This document shows, piece by piece, positions 1 to 5,401 of a DNA stretch of 5,401 nt. The position numbers and the translations under genes are program-made. The notes below the pieces were generated by a model. That model did not search any database. It saw only the letters and a list, made by a program, of their open reading frames with translations, and had not been told where the DNA came from. Every line of letters starts with the position of its first letter. Positions within the stretch are counted from its first letter, which is position 1. This stretch comes from Rikenellaceae bacterium (GTDB lineage: Bacteria > Bacteroidota > Bacteroidia > Bacteroidales > UBA932). Location: positions 1 to 5,401 of the forward strand of contig CAAGHY010000069.1 in assembly GCA_900769735.1 (NCBI GenBank), given 5' to 3'.

Positions 1-26
1 CCCCAGGCCAATATACAAAAGAGGAG

Positions 27-1460
27 ATGGAGAAGCTGCTCAATGCAGAGAACTACCCTTTCAACACCCTTGGAGTGGAGGAGACAATCTGGAAAGACAC
101 AGCTGCCGGGAATTGCGGAGAAGTGTCTTCTGCCGTTCCAGTTGTACAGATCCCCTGCTCAAAAAGCATAGCCCAGAGAGCTGTTCTGGCATCGGCATTT
201 GCCTGCGGTACAACTGTTCTGGAGAATTTTGTGCCCTGCAATGACATTATGGGAGCCGTGGAGGTGATAAAGGCACTTGGTGCTGAAGTTTCCTTGAACG
301 GAACCACACTAACGGTAAAAAGCGGCGGAGTAGAATCCCTTGGGGGAGTCTCTTCAATATTTGTTGGAGAGAGCGGTTTGCTTACCCGCCTGCTCATACC
401 GTTTGCAGCTTACCTTTCAGCAACCGGTGCAGGCAAGGAGATAGAGATTACCGGCCACGGCAGCATCCTCAAACGCAACTTGGGAGAATCCATTGCAGCG
501 CTGGAGGCGGCAGGGGCAACCTGCAACAGCAACGGAGGCCATTTGCCGTTCAAGGTATCTGTTCCACAAACACCTGCTGGCGGACAGGAAGGAATTATCG
601 GGAGGATAAACAACAATATAGAATTTTCAGGGAAGGAGAGTTCCCAGATAGTATCCGGGTTCCTTATGATGCTTCCGCTATTGCCGGAGGATTCTACCCT
701 TACAATTACAAACCCTACAAGCCTTCCATATATTGAACTTACCCTAAGGGTACTGCGCAAATTTGGAATTGAAATTGTTGCAGAAACTTCATTGCCTGAG
801 AAAATCACATACCGCATTCCGGGCAACCAGAAATATGCGGCAACAACCCTGTACCTTGATTCTGACTGGAGTTCTGCAGCCAACTTTGCAGTAGCCGGAG
901 CTCTGCTTGGTGGAGTTACCCTGCAGAATATGCCGCTTGAATCTGCCCAGGCAGATGAGGCTGTACTGCAGTTGCTTGAAAAACTTGGATATGAGGTTAC
1001 AGCCACCCCAAATGGGGAACTTTACAACATTTATACAGGTCCCCGCAAAAATTCCGGCACCCACAGCACCACAATTTCACTGAGAAATTGTCCTGATTTA
1101 TTCCCGATAGCTGCAGTGCTTGCAGGGAACACCCCTGGAACTGCCGTGTTTGAGGGTGTTGACAGACTTGCCCAAAAGGAAAGCAACAGGGCAGAGAGCG
1201 TATACTCCCAGCTGGCAAGATTGGGTTACAGTATAGATATTAAAGGGGACAAGATGTATATTTGCGGAAAAGAGGCCGGAGCATACTGCACCGGGGAGCC
1301 ACAACAGGATGAGGTTGTGCTCACCTGCAGCAATAATGACCACCGCATTGCAATGGCAATTTACATTGCATCTCTTGTAAACAACAGAAAGGCAAAGCTT
1401 GATAACATCAAGTGCATTGACAAATCTTTTCCATCATTTCTGGAGAAGCTAAAAGGTTAA
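27..1460 (+). CDS. aroA: 3-phosphoshikimate 1-carboxyvinyltransferase (EPSP synthase)
   Basis: Joins phosphoenolpyruvate to shikimate-3-phosphate to give EPSP, the sixth shikimate-pathway step, in the cytoplasm. The two-domain fold is complete by motif. CSKSIAQRA (44-52) carries the Lys46/Ser47/Arg51 substrate residues. GESGLLTR (114-121) matches the NAGTAMR loop of the E. coli enzyme. SSQ (205-207), PYIELTL (234-240), DSDWSSAANF (278-287), CPDLFP with Asp357, KESNR (384-388), NDHR (437-440) and KSFPSF (466-471) follow in the expected order. At 477 residues it is longer than the usual 420-450. The excess is an N-terminal stretch of about 36 residues before the first recognisable strand (PVVQIPCSKS). 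The GAGGAG before ATG 27 touches the start codon with no spacer, a poor ribosome-binding arrangement, and the frame stays open to base 3, so the true start may lie outside the window. A GTG at 123 is another possible start. The gene ends 4 bases before aroC, so the two are probably cotranscribed. Function is near certain; the start is not. Confidence 0.95.
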   Translation: MEKLLNAENYPFNTLGVEETIWKDTAAGNCGEVSSAVPVVQIPCSKSIAQRAVLASAFACGTTVLENFVPCNDIMGAVEVIKALGAEVSLNGTTLTVKSGGVESLGGVSSIFVGESGLLTRLLIPFAAYLSATGAGKEIEITGHGSILKRNLGESIAALEAAGATCNSNGGHLPFKVSVPQTPAGGQEGIIGRINNNIEFSGKESSQIVSGFLMMLPLLPEDSTLTITNPTSLPYIELTLRVLRKFGIEIVAETSLPEKITYRIPGNQKYAATTLYLDSDWSSAANFAVAGALLGGVTLQNMPLESAQADEAVLQLLEKLGYEVTATPNGELYNIYTGPRKNSGTHSTTISLRNCPDLFPIAAVLAGNTPGTAVFEGVDRLAQKESNRAESVYSQLARLGYSIDIKGDKMYICGKEAGAYCTGEPQQDEVVLTCSNNDHRIAMAIYIASLVNNRKAKLDNIKCIDKSFPSFLEKLKG

Positions 1461-1464
1461 TTGT

Positions 1465-2433
1465 ATGAACAGCTACGGAAAAAAATTCAGAATATCCATT
1501 TTTGGAGAGTCACACGGAAAACTTATTGGGGTTACAATGGACGGTGTTCCTGCAGGCATTCCCCTTTGTGAGGAGGACTTCCTTGCAGATTTGGACCGCC
1601 GCAGGAGCGGAGCCAAAGGTACAACCCCAAGGAAAGAGAGTGATATGCCCCATATTGTGAGCGGTGTATTTGACGGTTGCACTACCGGCGCCCCTCTGGC
1701 TGTTGTATTTGAGAACCAGAATACAATTTCAAAGGACTATTCACAGTTCAGGGAATTCCCAAGACCGGGCCACGCCGATTTTACCGCCCAAGTGAAACAT
1801 AATTTTTTCAATGATATAAGAGGTGGAGGACATTTTTCGGGAAGAATTACCCTTACCCTTGTGGCTGCAGGTGTGGTAGCCAAGAAAATCATCGGGAATA
1901 TGAATGTAAATGCTTCAATTGCTTCAATTGGTGGTGTTGCGGATGCTTCCCAGTGGGACGGTATCCTTGACACCGCTATGGCTGAAGGGGATTCTGTGGG
2001 TGGCGTTGTGGAGTGTGTCTGCACAAATGTTCCTCCAGGGTTGGGTGAGCCGTTCTTTGATTCCCTGGAGTCTGAGATTGCACATCTTGCATTTGCAATT
2101 CCGGGAGTAAGGGGTATTGAGTTTGGTGACGGTTTTGCCGCCGCGGCAATGAAAGGAAGTGAGCATAATGACTGTTTCATAGATTCTGAGGGACACACCG
2201 CCACAAACGGTGCCGGCGGAATTAACGGCGGAATAAGCAACGGCAACCCTATTGTGTTCAGGATTGCCGTAAAACCAACCGCAAGCATCTCCAAAGTGCA
2301 GCGTACAGCCAATTTCATTACATGGGAGATTGAAGATTTCTCAGTTAAAGGAAGGCACGATGCCTGCATTGCCCTCCGCTGCCCGGTAATTGTTGAGGCA
2401 ATTGCCGCAATTGTTCTTGCCCAGCATATTTAA
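1465..2433 (+). CDS. aroC: Chorismate synthase
   Basis: Converts EPSP to chorismate using reduced FMN as cofactor, the last common step towards aromatic amino acids, folate and quinones; cytoplasmic. The family signatures are GESHG (14-18, invariant His17), DRRRSGAKGTTPRKESD (44-60), RPGHADFT (100-107, invariant His103), RGGGHFSGRIT (119-129), GDGFAAAAMKGSEHND (221-236), NGAGGINGGISNG (248-260), KPTASIS (270-276) and GRHDACIALR (296-305, conserved Asp299). The protein has 322 residues against about 350-390 in most homologues. It is shorter in the loop after the AAGVVAKK helix (about 150-175) and stops right after AIVLAQHI, where E. coli AroC continues for roughly 20 residues. All the catalytic motifs remain, so a compact functional enzyme is more likely than a truncation. 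It starts 4 bases after aroA; an AAAAGG about 8 bases upstream is a plausible ribosome-binding site. Confidence 0.96.
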   Translation: MNSYGKKFRISIFGESHGKLIGVTMDGVPAGIPLCEEDFLADLDRRRSGAKGTTPRKESDMPHIVSGVFDGCTTGAPLAVVFENQNTISKDYSQFREFPRPGHADFTAQVKHNFFNDIRGGGHFSGRITLTLVAAGVVAKKIIGNMNVNASIASIGGVADASQWDGILDTAMAEGDSVGGVVECVCTNVPPGLGEPFFDSLESEIAHLAFAIPGVRGIEFGDGFAAAAMKGSEHNDCFIDSEGHTATNGAGGINGGISNGNPIVFRIAVKPTASISKVQRTANFITWEIEDFSVKGRHDACIALRCPVIVEAIAAIVLAQHI

Positions 2434-2453
2434 TGGATGCTGCATATCTCATA

Positions 2454-2483
2454 AAAGAGGGGGACTTTCCAGTCTCCCTCTTT
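2454..2483. terminator. Hairpin terminator shared by convergent aroC and receptor genes
   Basis: A 13-bp inverted repeat, AAAGAGGGGGACT (2454-2466) and AGTCTCCCTCTTT (2471-2483), has one G-U wobble and a TTCC loop. On the plus strand it lies 20 bases after the aroC stop and is followed by the pyrimidine-rich CTCTTTA. On the minus strand it starts 4 bases after the receptor stop codon, and its 3' arm runs into CTCTTTTAT. Both orientations therefore have a GC-rich stem with U-rich sequence near its base. Its place between two converging genes fits a bidirectional intrinsic terminator. Confidence 0.85.
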
Positions 2484-2487
2484 CTCT

Positions 2488-5079
2488 TTATAGTGTGAAA
2501 CGTACTCCAAATGTACAGTTCCTTCCCTGGCCCCAGTAGCCTGTAAAGGTTTCAAGGGTGTGGTCTGCGCCGTCTTTGCCTCTCTCAATATACCACACGT
2601 CAAATACGTTGTTAAGATTGAAGAAAAGGTTTGCGCCCACTGCCTTGCCGCCAATTATGAAGTGGCGCTGGTAGTTCAAGCCTATATTGAACAGATTGTA
2701 GTTTGGAATTCTATACGGCTCGGTGCGGTCATTTACATTCGTTCTGGTATTTGGTTCAAAGTCTGCCCAGTAGCGGGCATTGTAGTTCCAGCCAATCTGT
2801 ACTGTAAGTTCACCTGACTTTGCATAGCTTATTGTTCCCGACGGATCCACTGTTGAATATCCGCTTAGGGCACCAATAGGTTTCAGCATCAAAGTTGCCC
2901 CTATCTGGGTCTGAGGGGCATCACCTACAGGCAGGCCGTCACTATATACATTTATTGTCTGTGCCACCTGACCGCTGTAGTTGTCATAAATGGTAGCCTG
3001 CACATCATTCTTCCACTCCCATTTTCCAATTGAGGCGTATCCCTGAAGTTTGCCCCATTTTGCAAAATTATAATATGCATCTACCTCCACTCCGTAATGG
3101 AATGCATCCAACCCGGTAATCATAAACTTGTAGGCATCCTCCTCCAGCGGTTTGTAAGGGCTGCTCATAATTGACTTGTTTTTCCAGTAGCTTGCATAGA
3201 AAGTGGCCTCAATGCCAACCCTGTCAAAAATGCTTCTGAAACCTGCCTCACCAAGGTAATTCTGCTCATTCTTCACATCTGCTGATATCTGGTTGTTTCC
3301 GCTTGCAAAGAATACGCTTGAATATGGTACCCTGCTGTAATATGCACCATTTACATAAAGGCTTGTAGCAGATGAGGCATCACTCTTGCCTGCTCCTACC
3401 CTGTAAAGTGCACCACCTTTAACTGCTCCGCCAATGCCGGTTGCCCAATCACTGTAAACATCATCCCCCACGTAATTGTATTTATCCCATCTCTGGGTAG
3501 TTGAACCGTTCAACGACGCTCCCAACTCAACATTCCAGGCAGGGCTTTTATAAGTCAATGAACTGTAAAGTGTTCCAAAATGGGTATTCTTGCCGTTGTT
3601 TGTACGGATATAGTCTCCAACCTTCTTGATTGGATTTCTTCCAGCCAATCCTGCCAATGATTTGCCGGCATAATCCTCATACCAGAACTCTCCTCCCAAC
3701 AGATCCTTTATCTGCTCCTCTTCCCAAGTGAAATAACCCTGGTAGTGTACTCCTCCCCCCCAAGTGAACTTATCCGAAAGTTCAAGGTCAAATGCACTCT
3801 TGGCTCCTATCTGGGTATGTCCTGCAATATAGTCACTCAATGCATTCTGTGCAGATTTTTCCTTGTCTGTAGTACCGTTGGCATATGCGGCCTTGTTCCC
3901 GTCCACAACAGCATCCCAATCCACGTGCCCGTCTTTCTGGTGCGCTGCAATGCTCTTGCCTTTGGTCTCTGTCCAGTAACCGCCGCCACTGGCCAAAGCC
4001 ATATATACTGCATTGTTCAATGAGAACTTCCTGCCGTTTACCCCTGTTGTGTTGTAGTAATGGTTAAGGGTAAAGTATGGTTTGTGGTAGTTGTTTCTGC
4101 TTATGCTGCGGGCCTCTCTGGTGCCGTCGGGAAGAGTAATGTAACCCCAGTTTTTGCTGTATTCCCTGCCATACTGCTCCACCTCTTTATAGGTAAGGCG
4201 TGCCGATCTCTGGTTATGCTGCTCTGGCGACCCCATTGCTGTGAACAACAATGAATGCTTGCCATTGATTTTTTTGCTTATTGAGGCAAGGTATGACCAC
4301 GCGTTTACATCTGTGCACTCCACCCAGCTGGTTCCCCAAACTCTGGACACCATAAATGAAATGCCCCAACCGTTGCCAAGCACACCGCTGTTGTAATTTG
4401 CAAACGCCTTTGAAGTTCCTCCGGTTGCATAGTTGTATCCAACCCCGTATGACGGATTTATGCCCGGGCTCTTGGTAACAATGTTTATACTGCCTCCAAC
4501 TGAGTTGTCTGAAAGCATACTTCCTCCCACACCCTTCTGCACCTGTATGTTTGCAGTGGCATCAGTAAGGCCAAGCCAGTTGTTCCAGTACATGCTGCCG
4601 CTGGTTAGTCCGGAAATTGGAATACCGTTAAGAAGCACAGATATATTCTCCTGCTTGAAACCCCTGATATTGATTTTTGCATCTCCGTAACTGCCTGTCT
4701 CTGCAGTTGCATAAATGCCCGGAATATCCTTCAAAAGCTCAGGATATGTCTTTCCTGCCGCCTGCACAGCAATGGTCTTCTCATCAATGTCCACCAACCT
4801 CAAAGGGGATACATTCCTTTTCTTTATTCCCGACGAAACTATGATTTCCTTTATCAGATATGAAGTGTCCGGAAGCTGCACTGCCGGTTCATCCACCGGA
4901 GGTGCTGCTGTAACGGCCTTTGAAGGTTTTACATTTCCATAAGGCAATGAAACTGCCTTTGCCTCTTTTTCTGTTGACTGTTTGATTTTTGATTCTGGAT
5001 GTGCTGCAAATGCACCTGTGGTGGCAACACAAAATAAAAGCGCAGCTGCGCTTAGCTGAGTGTAGATTTTTTTGAACAT
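2488..5079 (-). CDS. TonB-dependent outer-membrane receptor under FMN riboswitch control; probable flavin transporter
   Basis: An 863-residue TonB-dependent receptor: a 22-stranded barrel with a plug that imports a scarce ligand through the outer membrane using TonB-ExbB-ExbD energy. The start chosen is ATG 5079, because it opens with a classic signal peptide (MFKKIYTQLSAAALLFCV, cleavage near AFA-AH at 25/26). Residues 26-73 form a polar, then Ala/Pro-rich linker. A TonB-box-like IKEIIVSS lies at 76-83. The plug (about 97-205) holds YPELLKDIPGI, INIRGF (137-141 core), VLLNGIPISGL and VGGSINIVTKSPG. The rest is aromatic-rich barrel, ending WGQGRNCTFGVRFTL as outer-membrane proteins do. There is no carboxypeptidase-like N-terminal domain or STN domain, and no SusD-like partner lies within view. 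An FMN riboswitch ends 5 bases before the start, so the cargo is inferred to be riboflavin, FMN or a flavin analogue. The sequence alone does not prove the ligand. A weak or absent Shine-Dalgarno is usual for Bacteroidetes. The receptor family is certain; flavin as substrate is likely. Confidence 0.93.
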   Translation of the reverse strand: MFKKIYTQLSAAALLFCVATTGAFAAHPESKIKQSTEKEAKAVSLPYGNVKPSKAVTAAPPVDEPAVQLPDTSYLIKEIIVSSGIKKRNVSPLRLVDIDEKTIAVQAAGKTYPELLKDIPGIYATAETGSYGDAKINIRGFKQENISVLLNGIPISGLTSGSMYWNNWLGLTDATANIQVQKGVGGSMLSDNSVGGSINIVTKSPGINPSYGVGYNYATGGTSKAFANYNSGVLGNGWGISFMVSRVWGTSWVECTDVNAWSYLASISKKINGKHSLLFTAMGSPEQHNQRSARLTYKEVEQYGREYSKNWGYITLPDGTREARSISRNNYHKPYFTLNHYYNTTGVNGRKFSLNNAVYMALASGGGYWTETKGKSIAAHQKDGHVDWDAVVDGNKAAYANGTTDKEKSAQNALSDYIAGHTQIGAKSAFDLELSDKFTWGGGVHYQGYFTWEEEQIKDLLGGEFWYEDYAGKSLAGLAGRNPIKKVGDYIRTNNGKNTHFGTLYSSLTYKSPAWNVELGASLNGSTTQRWDKYNYVGDDVYSDWATGIGGAVKGGALYRVGAGKSDASSATSLYVNGAYYSRVPYSSVFFASGNNQISADVKNEQNYLGEAGFRSIFDRVGIEATFYASYWKNKSIMSSPYKPLEEDAYKFMITGLDAFHYGVEVDAYYNFAKWGKLQGYASIGKWEWKNDVQATIYDNYSGQVAQTINVYSDGLPVGDAPQTQIGATLMLKPIGALSGYSTVDPSGTISYAKSGELTVQIGWNYNARYWADFEPNTRTNVNDRTEPYRIPNYNLFNIGLNYQRHFIIGGKAVGANLFFNLNNVFDVWYIERGKDGADHTLETFTGYWGQGRNCTFGVRFTL

Positions 5080-5084
5080 GTCTT

Positions 5085-5214
5085 TTAAAATTTTCTTCCA
5101 TCCAGACTTTAACTGTTGGTACCGTAGTTTCAACGGTTCCACCTGAAGGTTACCCCTGCAGGGTTGCGGACTTTACCGCCAGTGGGGACTTCCACCCCGC
5201 CCCGGAAATTTTAA
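5085..5214 (-). promoter_or_regulatory. FMN riboswitch (RFN element) in the receptor leader
   Basis: Read on the minus strand, the leader carries the RFN core in order: CCGGGGCGGGGTG, a GGGG/CCCC hairpin (P2), ACTGGCGGTA with the GCGG/CCGC stem (P3), a variable CCCTGCAGGG arm (P4), AGGTGGAACCGT with the ACCGT/ACGGT stem (P5), and ACAGTTAAAGTCTGGATGG (P6 and closure). These match the FMN-binding aptamer known upstream of riboflavin genes such as B. subtilis ribD. The closing helix P1 pairs TTAAAATTT (5214-5206) with AAATTTTAA (5093-5085), nine A-T pairs, with further CC/GG pairing inside. P1 ends 5 bases before the receptor ATG at 5079 and no terminator hairpin intervenes. FMN binding would therefore be expected to lower translation initiation. 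One departure from consensus is CCAACAGT in place of CCGACAGT, with the changed base at 5117. Confidence 0.93.
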
Positions 5215-5220
5215 CTCTAA

Positions 5221-5228
5221 CAAAGATA
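5221..5228 (-). promoter_or_regulatory. Bacteroidetes-type -7 promoter box of the receptor gene
   Basis: On the minus strand TATCTTTG fits the Bacteroidetes sigma-ABfr -7 consensus TAnnTTTG. A transcript starting a few bases downstream would begin near 5217-5214, right at the foot of riboswitch helix P1, which is where a riboswitch leader should start. No clear TTTG -33 box is seen 19-21 bases upstream; the sequence there is GAGTAC. The call therefore rests on the -7 match and its position. Confidence 0.5.
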
Positions 5229-5330
5229 AGAAAAATATTCTGTGGATGTACTCCCAGAGGCACCTTCTGGTGGAACAGCTCCACCCTTCCGGGCACAAAA
5301 AAGCCCCGGAACGTTCCCAAACGTGATATG

Positions 5331-5363
5331 AACCCCAAAAGTTAGACAAAAACTTTTGGGGTT
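5331..5363 (+). repeat. Perfect 13-bp inverted repeat within the IS left end
   Basis: AACCCCAAAAGTT (5331-5343) and AACTTTTGGGGTT (5351-5363) are exact reverse complements around the 7-base loop AGACAAA. In RNA read from the left, the GGGG at 5358-5361, the only Shine-Dalgarno-like purine run before ATG 5369, would be locked in the stem. Terminal hairpins of this kind are known in several insertion sequences to block transposase expression from outside transcripts; applying that here is inference. Confidence 0.85.
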
Positions 5364-5368
5364 TTGTT

Positions 5369-5401
5369 ATGTTAAAAAAGAGAAAGAAACACGGCTATGC
5401 A
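5369..5401 (+). CDS. Partial N-terminus of a probable IS3-family OrfA (transposase regulatory protein)
   Basis: Only 11 codons are present, reading MLKKRKKHGYA before the window ends. The very basic start resembles the beginning of OrfA proteins of the IS150 group, which carry a helix-turn-helix that binds the element ends and are joined to the OrfB integrase by frameshifting. Support comes mainly from its position just inside an IS-like terminus. The GGGG at 5358-5361 could serve as ribosome-binding site when the terminal hairpin is open. Too short for identification on its own. Confidence 0.5.
   Translation, partial: MLKKRKKHGYA

Larger units (their letters stand above)
5329..5401 (+). mobile_element. 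Left end of an IS3-family (IS150-like) insertion sequence, cut by the window edge
   Basis: The sequence from 5329, TGAACCCCAAAAGTTAGAC, has the TG-start and the CCCCAAAAGTTAGAC body I recognise from termini of IS150-group IS3 elements. It is followed by a perfect hairpin, then an ATG opening a lysine/arginine-rich frame like OrfA of these elements. The right end, transposase catalytic domain and target duplication all lie outside the window, so the family call is made from the terminus and the first codons only. The element would read away from the receptor gene. Confidence 0.65.

Noticed and set aside
53..1343. Several minus-strand frames opposite aroA
   Set aside because: They overlap a gene whose catalytic motifs run through the whole stretch; they are shadow frames.
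1737..2369. A 210-codon minus-strand frame opposite aroC
   Set aside because: It is antisense to conserved chorismate-synthase motifs and gives a composition-biased protein with no recognisable domain.
5080..5142. A longer receptor start at 5142, adding 21 residues (MEPLKLRYQQ and on)
   Set aside because: These codons are the 3' half of the FMN aptamer, and the added residues would precede a perfect signal peptide that needs to be N-terminal. ATG 5079 is the sensible start.
5085..5214. Thiamine or cobalamin riboswitch as alternatives for the receptor leader
   Set aside because: The THI-box core (CTGAGA) and B12-box features are absent, whereas the RFN segments GGCGGTA, GGTGGAA, ACAGT and AAGTCTGGATGG appear in the right order and spacing.
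5287..5311. TTCCGGG/CCCGGAA hairpin as a transcription terminator
   Set aside because: The 7-bp stem is not followed by a T-run on either strand; the A6/T6 run lies in the loop. It is listed only as one of a cluster of inverted repeats.
5217..5318. Plus-strand frame reading toward the IS (KDKKNILWMYSQRH and on) as a gene tail
   Set aside because: It overlaps the promoter and hairpins, starts with no start codon or ribosome-binding site in view, ends at a stop before the IS and has no recognisable motif.
5150..5338. A 62-codon minus-strand frame over the riboswitch and intergenic region
   Set aside because: It overlaps the aptamer 5' half, the promoter box and the IS end, and its protein has no recognisable features. 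The RNA and DNA signals explain the sequence better.

Overview
The window looks like chromosomal DNA of a Bacteroidetes (Bacteroidales-type) bacterium. The grounds are a long TonB-dependent outer-membrane receptor of the style common in that phylum, a TAnnTTTG promoter element of the Bacteroidetes kind, start sites with weak or no Shine-Dalgarno sequence, and the phylum-like variant motifs GESGLLTR in AroA and RGGGHFSGR in AroC. No rRNA or other taxonomic marker is present, so this placement is inference.

Left half, plus strand (1-2433): two shikimate-pathway genes lie head to tail, 4 bases apart. They are aroA (EPSP synthase) and aroC (chorismate synthase), which catalyse the last two steps to chorismate. 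The aroA frame is open to the left edge of the window, so its true start may lie outside. A strong hairpin at 2454-2483 ends this unit and probably also serves the gene converging on it from the right.

Right half, minus strand (5228 down to 2488): a TAnnTTTG promoter box is followed almost at once by a clear FMN riboswitch (RFN element, about 5214-5085). After a 5-base gap comes an 863-residue TonB-dependent receptor with signal peptide, TonB-box-like segment, plug and beta-barrel. No riboflavin-synthesis gene lies between them, so the riboswitch appears to control the receptor directly. This makes the receptor a strong candidate outer-membrane importer of riboflavin, FMN or a related flavin, and it is the most interesting feature of the window. 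The closing helix P1 ends 5 bases before the start codon and no terminator lies between, which points to control of translation initiation.

Right edge, plus strand (5329-5401): the sequence looks like the left end of an IS3-family (IS150-like) insertion sequence. It has a TGAACCCCAAAAGTTAGAC terminus, a perfect 13-bp hairpin and the first 11 codons of a basic OrfA-like protein. The roughly 100 bases between this end and the receptor promoter hold several small inverted repeats and no convincing gene.
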